8,307 nucleotides of DNA. Origin: Nitrospira sp. UBA5699 (lineage in GTDB: Bacteria > Nitrospirota > Nitrospiria > Nitrospirales > Nitrospiraceae). Position 1 is the first letter of the stretch, and each line of letters opens with the position of its first letter. The notes beneath the pieces are model-generated. The model ran no database searches, was not told the origin of the DNA, and was given only the letters and a program-made list of their open reading frames with translations. Positions 1 to 6,860 of the stretch are shown here, in pieces. A program made the position numbers and the translations under genes. The DNA is taken from positions 44,665 to 52,971 of the forward strand of contig DIHJ01000022.1 of NCBI GenBank assembly GCA_002420105.1, given 5' to 3'.

Positions 1-210
1 TATGGTCCATAGGGGCTGATAGGCCAGATCCAACCCCAGGACTAATAATGCCAGGCCCGCGCCGAGGCCGAGGATTTGCCAGCGAAAGACGGCCGGGTTG
101 ATGCGGGCGATTTCACGGACTCGGTCGACGACGGCACGGGGGGCCATGAGGAGCGAGACTCCATCGGCCAGCCAGACGCCCGCCAGAAACGCCAGGGCAT
201 AGTCTTTCAT
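1..210 (-). CDS. Small two-helix membrane protein, partial (DUF2065/YjeT-like resemblance)
   Basis: An open frame starts at an ATG (208-210, minus strand) and runs off the left edge with 70 residues visible and no stop. Residues about 4-23 form a hydrophobic helix. A basic loop follows (PRAVVDRVREIARINP, residues 24-39), then a second hydrophobic helix (about 45-63). This helix, then Pro plus basic amphipathic segment, then Gly-rich helix plan recalls the tiny DUF2065 (YjeT) inner-membrane proteins, whose function is unknown. The resemblance is by eye only. No in-frame alternative start lies between the upstream gene and this ATG, and no clear Shine-Dalgarno motif precedes it. It begins 52 bases after the glutamate dehydrogenase stop on the same strand, so it is probably the next gene of that transcript. 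The reading frame is likely real; the family name is tentative. Confidence 0.6.
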   Translation of the reverse strand, partial: MKDYALAFLAGVWLADGVSLLMAPRAVVDRVREIARINPAVFRWQILGLGAGLALLVLGLDLAYQPLWTI

Positions 211-262
211 CGCAACGGGCCACGTGACGGTTACGGGCGCGGCCCCGGTGAAATCCCGCCGG

Positions 263-1528
263 TCATGGGTAGAGCCCGCGATGCAGATGTGCCTGAGCCA
301 CCTTGTCGATACCGCTCATCAGGGCGGCCATGCGCATCGACGTACGCTTGGTCGTGGCGAATTCCAGGGTTCGCTGGAAGGCCGAAGTCATCAGGTCGCG
401 CAGGCGATCCTGGATGTCCGTGGCCTTCCAGAAGAAGCGCTGAGCGTCCTGCACCCACTCGAAATAGGACACGATCACACCGCCGGAGTTTGCCAGAATG
501 TCGGGGATCACAAAAATGCCTTTGTCGTGAACGATACGGTCCGCCTCCAGTGTCGTCGGACCGTTGGCTCCCTCCGCCAGGATGCGGCAGCGCAGTTTGG
601 CGGCATTGCGTTCGGTGATCTGTTCGGACAGGGCGGCGGGAATCAGCACGGTACAGTCGAGTTGCAGGAGTTCCTCGTTGGAAATGCGCTCCCCCAGCTT
701 CATGTCGGTGAGGGGTTGCCCCTTTCCCTTGTACTGCGCCAGAAGCGCCGGAATATCGAGGCCGTGCGAGTTGTAAATGCCTCCGGCCACATCGCTGACC
801 GCCACGACCCGGGCCCCCGACTCGTGCATAATACGGGCGGTGTGGGATCCCACGTTTCCGAATCCCTGGACGGCGACGGTCGTATCGCGGATATCCAGTT
901 TCAGATGGCGAAGGGCTTCGTGCGTGACGCAGACCACTCCGCGGCCGGTGGCTTCTTCTCGCCCGAGGCTCCCGCCGATCGAAAGCGGTTTGCCCGTGAC
1001 GACGCCGGGCACGGAGTATCCGACCTGCTGACTGTAGGTATCCATGATCCAGGCCATCACCTGCGCGTCGGTGCCGACGTCGGGCGCCGGCACGTCTTGA
1101 TCGGGCCCGATCAACGGGAAAATTTCCGCGGCATAGCGCCGGGTGAGGCGCTGCAGTTCCGGTCGTGAGAGCTGCCTGGGAGTGACGGCCACGCCTCCCT
1201 TGGCTCCGCCGTAGGGCAGATCGGCCAAGGCGCATTTCCAGGTCATCCACATCGCGAGGGCCGCGACTTCCCCTAAATTCACGTCCGGGTGGTAGCGGAT
1301 CCCTCCTTTGGACGGTCCGCGGGAAGAATCATGCTGCACCCGATAGCCGGTAAACACCTCCACCCGACCGTCATCCATGCGGACCGGAATGCTGACGACC
1401 AGGGAGCGTTGCGGAAGTTTGAGCCGTTCCCGCAGATTGGGATCGAGATGCATCGCCTCCGCAGCCTGGTCAAACTGCGCGACGGCTAATCGGAAGGTCG
1501 GGGTGTCGAGCTCTCGCAGGGATGACAT
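263..1528 (-). CDS. gdhA: Glu/Leu/Phe/Val-family dehydrogenase, probably glutamate dehydrogenase
   Basis: This enzyme probably interconverts 2-oxoglutarate plus ammonium and glutamate with NAD(P)H in the cytoplasm, linking nitrogen assimilation to central carbon. The 421 residues match the usual length of the hexameric bacterial class. The N-terminal substrate domain (about 38-168) carries GPSKGG (71-76), the Lys of MTWKC (K98), the catalytic Lys of GGAKGG (K110) and PAPDVGT with D150. The C-terminal Rossmann domain (about 185-419) carries GREEATGRG (189-197), the dinucleotide motif GFGNVG (222-227), EGANGPT (319-325) and NSGGV (347-351). Substrate choice among Glu, Leu, Phe and Val cannot be fully fixed by eye, but the lysine set and length favour Glu. 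Cofactor preference is not clear. The ATG is preceded by AAGGAG at a rather long spacing of 12. It starts 24 bases after lipB ends, suggesting co-transcription. Confidence 0.93.
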   Translation of the reverse strand: MSSLRELDTPTFRLAVAQFDQAAEAMHLDPNLRERLKLPQRSLVVSIPVRMDDGRVEVFTGYRVQHDSSRGPSKGGIRYHPDVNLGEVAALAMWMTWKCALADLPYGGAKGGVAVTPRQLSRPELQRLTRRYAAEIFPLIGPDQDVPAPDVGTDAQVMAWIMDTYSQQVGYSVPGVVTGKPLSIGGSLGREEATGRGVVCVTHEALRHLKLDIRDTTVAVQGFGNVGSHTARIMHESGARVVAVSDVAGGIYNSHGLDIPALLAQYKGKGQPLTDMKLGERISNEELLQLDCTVLIPAALSEQITERNAAKLRCRILAEGANGPTTLEADRIVHDKGIFVIPDILANSGGVIVSYFEWVQDAQRFFWKATDIQDRLRDLMTSAFQRTLEFATTKRTSMRMAALMSGIDKVAQAHLHRGLYP

Positions 1529-1540
1529 GGTCGGTTACAT

Positions 1541-1546
1541 CTCCTT
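1541..1546 (-). promoter_or_regulatory. Ribosome binding site of the glutamate dehydrogenase gene
   Basis: AAGGAG on the minus strand lies in the 24-base gap between lipB and the dehydrogenase, 12 bases before the ATG at 1528. The spacing is longer than the usual 5-9 bases. It is the only strong anti-SD match near the start, so it supports this start and independent initiation within a shared transcript. Confidence 0.6.
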
Positions 1547-1552
1547 CATCGC

Positions 1553-2341
1553 TCAATCATTCGGACGATGCGGACGCGGAACGGGTCCCCCGCTTTCGGC
1601 CGAGGGAGAAGCCCACACGATGCCGAACAGGGTTGAAAAACTATCGGCCACGTGCTCGGCGACTTCCCCGATGGGGATGGATGAGCGGCGCAATTCCGCC
1701 ATGGACGTGACGCGACACCGTTTAAGACCGCAGGGGACGATCAGCGAAAAAGGGCTCAGGTCCAGATCGACATTGAGGGCGAAGCCGTGCAGGGCGACGC
1801 CACGATCGATGCGCACCCCAATCGCAGCGATCTTCGCCTCGCCGCGTTCCGATCGCACCCACACGCCGGGAGCGTTGCGCACGCGATGGCCTTCGATTCC
1901 CCACCGCGCGAGGGTCCGGAGGAGAACGGCTTCCAGGAGCCCGACGTACTCTTTCGGTCCTGCGGCATACTGCGCCACCCTGACGATGGGATATCCGACC
2001 AACTGTCCCGGACCATGATAGGTCACCGATCCGCCCCGGTTGACGCGGTGAACTGCGGCACCGGTCTGCCGCAGGACCGTCTCGTCTCCGCCCAGATGAG
2101 CCGGTTCCGTGCGGCGTCCCGCGGTATAGACCGGCGGATGTTCCAGGAGCAACAGGGTGTCCGGTCCGGTGCCCGCGACGCGTGCGGCGTGGAACTGCTG
2201 CTGGAGGATCCAGGATTCCTGATAGGGAACGGGACTGTCATAGGTGACGAGCGTGCCGGTCTGCCGATGGCGGAGGTTGAACGGCGCGGCGGCCTCCGTC
2301 CGCATCTCCAAGGTTTGTTGAACGTCGCCCTGTGGATTCAC
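1553..2341 (-). CDS. lipB: Octanoyl-[ACP]:protein N-octanoyltransferase
   Basis: LipB moves the octanoyl group from octanoyl-ACP onto a lysine of lipoyl domains (2-oxoacid dehydrogenase E2 subunits, glycine cleavage H protein), the first step of de novo lipoate assembly; LipA then inserts sulfur. Family signatures are clear: RRTEPAHLG (76-84), GGSVTYHGPGQLVGYP (103-118), and the catalytic Lys170 in GEAKIAAIGVR and Cys204 in PCGL. The Lys-Cys spacing of 34 equals that of E. coli LipB (K135/C169). At 262 residues it is longer than the usual 210-230, with about 25 extra residues at each end; the Ser/Pro-rich tail after about 240 looks disordered. The GTG start overlaps the protease stop by 4 bases (GTGA), implying translational coupling. 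An internal ATG at 2305 has GGAG directly abutting it, too close to work well. No lipA is in view. Confidence 0.95.
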   Translation of the reverse strand: MNPQGDVQQTLEMRTEAAAPFNLRHRQTGTLVTYDSPVPYQESWILQQQFHAARVAGTGPDTLLLLEHPPVYTAGRRTEPAHLGGDETVLRQTGAAVHRVNRGGSVTYHGPGQLVGYPIVRVAQYAAGPKEYVGLLEAVLLRTLARWGIEGHRVRNAPGVWVRSERGEAKIAAIGVRIDRGVALHGFALNVDLDLSPFSLIVPCGLKRCRVTSMAELRRSSIPIGEVAEHVADSFSTLFGIVWASPSAESGGPVPRPHRPND

Positions 2342-3411
2342 TGGGTCGCCCTGATTTGAGCGGGCTTGGGAATCTGCAGCGTCGCCGGGCCGCTCTTTCC
2401 ATGCAGTGTCAATTGGACGGTCGGCTGGTCTCCGGTCCGAAGCAGCGCGTGCCAGAAATCTCCGACGTTGAAAATTTGATGCTGGTCCACGGCGGTAATG
2501 ATGTCCCCGTTCTGGAGTCCGCCGGCCGCTCCCGGTTTTGCGGAATCGACCTGCAGGGCCAGCACGCCGCGATCTCCTTCCAGCCCGAAGCTGGCCATGA
2601 TGCTCGGCGTAATCGTGATCGGCGTAAAGCCGAGGTCCGGCCGATAAATCGATCCGCGGACGATCATCGACTGGATGTGAGGATAGATCGCCTCCATGGA
2701 AATGGCGTAGCTGATGGCTTGGGCGGAAGGAGCGATCGCGACATTGATGCCGATGACGCGGCCGGACAGATCGACCAGCGGGCCCCCGCTGTTGCCCGGA
2801 TTGATCGCCGCATCGGTTTGAATCAGATCGTAGAGTGTTTCACTGTCGGGGGTGAGGACCGACCGATCCAGAGCGCTCACGACTCCGACGGTCACCGTGG
2901 AGCCTCCTTTGAGGGCCAGAGGGTTGCCGATGGCGATGACGGTCTCGCCGATTTCCAGCTCCGGTTCCGGGCTGAGCGTGGCGGGGACCAGGTCCACGGC
3001 ATTGACCTTGACGAGGGCGAGATCGAGGAGAAAGTCACGGGCCACGACACGGCCCGGTGTCAGCCGGCCGGTTGAGAGCCCGACGACCATGCTTTTGACG
3101 CCGGTAACCAGATGGTTGTTGGTGAGGATGTATCCGCTCTCGTCGATGATGACGCCCGAGCCTGATCCTGATTGAGGCTGCGAGGGGCTGGCCGGGACTC
3201 CGCGCGTGAGGATGGTGACGACGGAGGGGCGGACTTTCTTGACGACCTCCGGCACGGATAATGATTTTGCAGGAAGGGAATCCGTTCCGGTCCCGGCTTC
3301 GGCGCGGGGGACGACGGCCAGCCACACGGAGGTAAGGGCGATGAGGAGCGAAATGCCGGTCTGAACTGTTCGCGAGGGTGTCATAGGCCTCATCTTTCGA
3401 AGCGGCCTCAT
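2338..3411 (-). CDS. Exported HtrA/Deg-family serine protease with one PDZ domain
   Basis: This is a trypsin-like protease/chaperone expected to act outside the cytoplasmic membrane on misfolded envelope proteins. A signal sequence is visible: a basic N-terminus, a hydrophobic stretch (about 19-34) and a possible cleavage after AEA (37-39). A Ser/Gly/Pro/Gln-rich loop (73-85) precedes the protease domain (about 53-252), which has the full triad: His100 in TNNHLV, Asp130 in LDLALVKV and Ser208 in GNSGGP. One PDZ domain follows (about 258-350), as in DegS/DegQ-short or HhoA-type members; DegP proper has two. At 357 residues this is normal for the one-PDZ class. The start is uncertain: ATGs at 3411, 3393 and 3384 are all in frame without a strong SD, and 3384 (GAGG three bases upstream) gives the most typical signal peptide. 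It lies 89 bases downstream of the sigma gene and is coupled to lipB. Confidence 0.92.
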   Translation of the reverse strand: MRPLRKMRPMTPSRTVQTGISLLIALTSVWLAVVPRAEAGTGTDSLPAKSLSVPEVVKKVRPSVVTILTRGVPASPSQPQSGSGSGVIIDESGYILTNNHLVTGVKSMVVGLSTGRLTPGRVVARDFLLDLALVKVNAVDLVPATLSPEPELEIGETVIAIGNPLALKGGSTVTVGVVSALDRSVLTPDSETLYDLIQTDAAINPGNSGGPLVDLSGRVIGINVAIAPSAQAISYAISMEAIYPHIQSMIVRGSIYRPDLGFTPITITPSIMASFGLEGDRGVLALQVDSAKPGAAGGLQNGDIITAVDQHQIFNVGDFWHALLRTGDQPTVQLTLHGKSGPATLQIPKPAQIRATQ

Positions 3412-3456
3412 TCTCGCATAACTGTGATCGCAGGAAAAGACGGAGAACGGTGGAAC

Positions 3457-3480
3457 GGGGCGGGGACGGCGCCTCGCCCC
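3457..3480. other. GC-rich hairpin between sigma factor and protease genes
   Basis: Nine-base arms (3457-3465 and 3472-3480) flank a six-base loop. On the plus strand they pair fully with one G-T wobble. Read in the direction of the leftward genes there is one A-C mismatch. No run of U follows on the minus strand, so it is not a classical intrinsic terminator. It could slow polymerase, protect an mRNA end or be chance in GC-rich DNA. Confidence 0.35.
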
Positions 3481-3500
3481 TTCCAGTCCGTGGTCTTACA

Positions 3501-4757
<1,257 letters not shown>

Positions 4758-4766
4758 GTGATCGCT

Positions 4767-4772
4767 CCTCCT
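4767..4772 (-). promoter_or_regulatory. Strong ribosome binding site that fixes the sigma factor start
   Basis: AGGAGG on the minus strand, nine bases before the ATG at 4757, matches the anti-SD sequence fully. It selects this start over in-frame upstream ATGs at 4787 and 4886, which have no comparable site. It is the best SD seen in the window and predicts efficient translation. Confidence 0.85.
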
Positions 4773-4848
4773 GTGACTACCCTTCATGACCTGGCTGTTC
4801 CTTCTCCGTAAGGCCCCTATAGGTAATCCCTCTTTCCTGAGAGACAAG

Positions 4849-4864
4849 ATCCTTCGTAAAGGAT
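4849..4864. repeat. Inverted repeat ATCCTT-N4-AAGGAT upstream of the sigma gene
   Basis: Two perfect six-base arms (4849-4854 and 4859-4864) are separated by CGTA. It sits about 90 bases upstream of the sigma start codon and directly beside a TTGTCT that could serve as a minus-strand -35 box. The size and symmetry would suit a dimeric repressor or activator site, but no regulator is identified. A short chance palindrome is possible. Confidence 0.4.
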
Positions 4865-4878
4865 TCAACCGTGGTGCC

Positions 4879-4901
4879 TTGTGCACGCTTCATCCGCACA
4901 A
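4879..4901. repeat. Inverted repeat TTGTGC-N11-GCACAA upstream of the sigma gene
   Basis: Six-base perfect arms (4879-4884 and 4896-4901) have centres 17 bases apart, somewhat more than one and a half helical turns. They lie 15 bases beyond the ATCCTT/AAGGAT repeat. The left arm is also part of the palindrome GTGCAC (4881-4886). Two different dyads this close together upstream of a transcription-factor gene suggest an operator region; function is not shown. Confidence 0.35.
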
Positions 4902-5101
4902 CTCTCTACGCAGCAAATCCTATGCTGGATGGATCATGAGAGGGGACCGCCGCCATAGCGCTGAAATTACGCAACTATTAAAAGTCGCTAATGAAGAAAG
5001 GCGAGGGAGGTTGAGGCAATCGTGCTGCGGATGTGTAGGCTTGGAGATAGAGTCCGGGGCCGATTTGCCACACCGATGGCGCGGCGCGGCTCTGAATTGC
5101 C

Positions 5102-5163
5102 GGTGCCGTATCGAGCCGCCTCAGCCGCTGCACTACCGCGAGAGTCATTCGAGTCACGGCACC
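5102..5163. repeat. Eight-base inverted repeat GGTGCCGT ... ACGGCACC
   Basis: Perfect eight-base arms (5102-5109 and 5156-5163) enclose 46 bases, ending just upstream of the trmI -35 box. A small direct repeat GAGTC-N4-GAGTC (5142-5155) lies inside the right side. The arms could close a stem in a transcript crossing the region, or be a spaced binding site. Nothing inside folds as a tRNA. Confidence 0.35.
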
Positions 5164-5171
5164 CTGCGTTA

Positions 5172-5200
5172 TTGAAAACCGGAAGCCGCGCTTCTAGAAT
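5172..5200 (+). promoter_or_regulatory. Sigma-70 promoter of trmI
   Basis: TTGAAA (5172-5177), an exact 17-base spacer and TAGAAT (5195-5200) give five of six consensus bases in each box, the best promoter in the window. Transcription should begin about 5206-5210, while the trmI ATG is at 5210. The mRNA is therefore predicted to be leaderless or to have a leader of only a few bases. Confidence 0.75.
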
Positions 5201-5209
5201 GGGGCCCCT

Positions 5210-6079
5210 ATGTCACAACTCAGAAACGGCGAACGCATTCATTTGGTCGACAAGAAAGGGCGGCAGTACGCCCTGACCCTCAAGGCCGGGGACCAGTACC
5301 AGTTGAGCGGCCACAAGATCTCCCACGATGAATTGATCGGCAAACCGGACGGATCGCTGGTCACCCTGTCCGGCGGAAAGACCATGCTCGCTCTCAGACC
5401 GACGTTCGGCGAGTACGTGTTGAAGATGCCGAGAGGCGCGCAGGTTCTATATCCCAAAGATCTCGCGCTCATTCCGATGTGGGCCGATGTGTATCCCGGT
5501 GCACGGGTGTTCGAAGCAGGGACCGGTTCCGGCGCACTGACCATGGCCCTGCTGCGGGCCGTTGGACCGCGGGGACTTGTGGTGACGTATGAAGCGAGGG
5601 AGGACTTTGCGCGGACCGCGATGACGAATATCGAACGGTACATGGGCGCGGCGCCGAATCTCATGTCGTTCCGCAAGAATGCCTACGAGGGAATCGACCT
5701 GCTCGACGACGGGGTGCCGTTCGATCGGCTGGTGCTGGATCTTCCCGAACCTTGGCAGGTTGTCCCTCATGCGGCACGCGTTTTACGCTCAGGCGGAGTG
5801 TATCTGAGCTTCGTTCCGACCGTTCCCCAGGTGCAACAGACCGTGGAGGCCTTGGAACGCGCGGCGGTCTTTTGCATGGTTGAGACCTTCGAAACATTGT
5901 TGCGTACCTGGTCGATCCAGGGGCGCAGCGTACGGCCGGATCATCGCATGGTCGCGCATTCCGGATTTCTGACCGTGGCCAGAAAAGTGGAGGCGGGATT
6001 TTGGACGCCGGCCCAACTGAGTCGACCGACGGATGAGGCCGAAGAGATTCAGGAAGCCGGAGAGGATCGCGCGTCATGA
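5210..6079 (+). CDS. trmI: tRNA (adenine(58)-N1)-methyltransferase TrmI
   Basis: TrmI uses S-adenosylmethionine to methylate N1 of adenine 58 in the tRNA T-loop, stabilising tertiary structure; the bacterial enzyme is a homotetramer. The N-terminal beta domain (about 6-80) has the family pattern GERIHLVD, HDELIGKPDGS and LRPTFGEYVLKMPRGAQVLY. The Rossmann methyltransferase domain follows: SAM motif I EAGTGSGALT (102-111), acidic Glu128 in TYEAR, DLPEPW (177-182), and the C-terminal signature RPDHRMVAHSGFL (242-254). At 289 residues it is slightly long; the last 25, acidic, are an extra tail. The start is firm because an in-frame TAG at 5195 is followed by no other start codon before ATG 5210, and the protein already begins at the family's N-terminus. 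No proper SD precedes it. The stop overlaps the next start by 4 bases (ATGA). Confidence 0.94.
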   Translation: MSQLRNGERIHLVDKKGRQYALTLKAGDQYQLSGHKISHDELIGKPDGSLVTLSGGKTMLALRPTFGEYVLKMPRGAQVLYPKDLALIPMWADVYPGARVFEAGTGSGALTMALLRAVGPRGLVVTYEAREDFARTAMTNIERYMGAAPNLMSFRKNAYEGIDLLDDGVPFDRLVLDLPEPWQVVPHAARVLRSGGVYLSFVPTVPQVQQTVEALERAAVFCMVETFETLLRTWSIQGRSVRPDHRMVAHSGFLTVARKVEAGFWTPAQLSRPTDEAEEIQEAGEDRAS

Positions 6080-6837
6080 ATCGGCTGGAAAGCAAGGTGG
6101 CAATCATCACCGGAGGCAACGCCGGAATCGGCGAAGCGATCGCGAGGCGTTTTGCCGAGGAAGGCGCATCGGTCGTCGTGACCGGCCGTCGGCGGCAGGA
6201 ACTGGATCGAGTGGTGACCGTGATCCGTCACCACAAGGGCAAGGCACTTGCGGTCGTGGGCTCGGTGACGGAGGAAGCCCATGCGCAGGAAGTCGTGCGG
6301 CAGACGGTCGACAGTTTCGGCCGCATCGATATTCTGGTGAACAATGCGGGGATCGGTGATTTCGGAAAACGGCTCCATGAGACCGACGACGCGACGTGGG
6401 CCAACGTCCTGGACGTGAATGTCACCGGCGTCTTTCGCATCACGAGGGCCGTGGTTCCTCAGATGTTGAAGCAGGGACGCGGCGCGATCGTCAACATTTC
6501 CTCCATCGCCAGTCTGGTCGGCCTTCCGACTCTGCCGACCTATGCTGCCTCCAAAGGCGCGCTCGATGCGTTGACGCGGGCTCTCGCGATCGATTACGCG
6601 AGGGACGGAATCCGATGCAACGTCGTGAATCCCGGCTTGATCAATACCCCGATGGCCGCTCCGTTGGTGGCTGATCCTGAGAGGCTGCAGCCGATTCTGG
6701 CGCAGTATGCGATTCGCCGTCCCGGCACGCCGGAAGAAGTTGCGAATTTGGTCCTGTACCTGGCATCCGATGAGGCCGCCTGGGTGACGGGCGCCACGTT
6801 CCCGATCGACGGAGGCATGACGGTCTGCAAAGGGTAA
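6076..6837 (+). CDS. Short-chain dehydrogenase/reductase (classical SDR, FabG-like)
   Basis: This is an NAD(P)(H)-dependent oxidoreductase of unknown substrate. All classical SDR elements are present in 253 residues: the cofactor loop TGGNAGIG (12-19), NNAG (89-92), Asn115 in DVNVTG, catalytic Ser143 in NISSIAS, Tyr156 and Lys160 in YAASK, then NPGLINTPM (185-193) and the C-terminal VTGATFPIDGGMT (237-249). Arg38-Arg39-Arg40 just after the second beta strand favour NADP(H). It resembles 3-oxoacyl-ACP reductases and glucose-dehydrogenase-type SDRs, but no acyl carrier or fatty acid gene is nearby, so FabG is not assigned. Translation is probably coupled to trmI through the ATGA overlap, with GGAGAGG about 10 bases upstream. 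Its place between trmI and aroE does not reveal a pathway role. Confidence 0.9.
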   Translation: MNRLESKVAIITGGNAGIGEAIARRFAEEGASVVVTGRRRQELDRVVTVIRHHKGKALAVVGSVTEEAHAQEVVRQTVDSFGRIDILVNNAGIGDFGKRLHETDDATWANVLDVNVTGVFRITRAVVPQMLKQGRGAIVNISSIASLVGLPTLPTYAASKGALDALTRALAIDYARDGIRCNVVNPGLINTPMAAPLVADPERLQPILAQYAIRRPGTPEEVANLVLYLASDEAAWVTGATFPIDGGMTVCKG

Positions 6838-6860
6838 CCGACGGAGTCCTCACGAGATCC

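Larger units (their letters stand above)
4758..5209. other. Non-coding divergent region between sigma factor and trmI
   Basis: This 452-base gap holds the start signals of both gene sets: the sigma RBS (4767-4772), inverted repeats at 4849-4864, 4879-4901 and 5102-5163, a locally AT-richer patch (about 4960-5000), and the trmI promoter (5172-5200). Open frames crossing it (for example 4786-5175, plus) show no family resemblance, no RBS and odd composition, and I do not call them genes. I looked for tRNA, SRP RNA, RNase P RNA and tmRNA signatures and saw none. No convincing minus-strand promoter with both boxes was found. The loose candidate near 4846-4818 (TTGTCT, then TATAGG) has a spacer of 20. 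Confidence 0.6.

Noticed and set aside
224..1250. Long open frames overlapping glutamate dehydrogenase (224-1168 plus, 231-1250 minus)
   Set aside because: They mirror a gene with all family motifs in another frame, carry no recognisable domains and have Arg/Gly/His-rich compositions typical of shadow frames in GC-rich DNA.
3457..3480. Intrinsic terminator of the sigma gene
   Set aside because: The hairpin is real but is followed by GTTCC on the minus strand with no T-run, so I list it only as a hairpin.
4818..4846. Sigma-70 promoter for the sigma gene on the minus strand (TTGTCT ... TATAGG)
   Set aside because: The spacer would be 20 bases and the -10 only four of six. Other pairings are worse, so no promoter is called.
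4758..4886. Longer N-terminus for the sigma factor starting at 4886
   Set aside because: The perfect AGGAGG with nine-base spacing supports 4757. The extension is basic, unlike sigma N-termini, and covers the presumed leader.
5102..5163. Possible tRNA or tRNA relic (acceptor-like arms with TTCGAGT near the 3' arm)
   Set aside because: At 62 bases it is too short. The would-be T-stem does not pair (AGTCA against CACGG), no D or anticodon arm forms, and no CCA follows.
4786..5175. 129-codon plus-strand frame in the non-coding region
   Set aside because: It has no RBS, a Cys/Arg/His-rich odd composition and no family resemblance, and it covers the regulatory repeats. Only a short segment faintly recalls ECF sigma N-termini.
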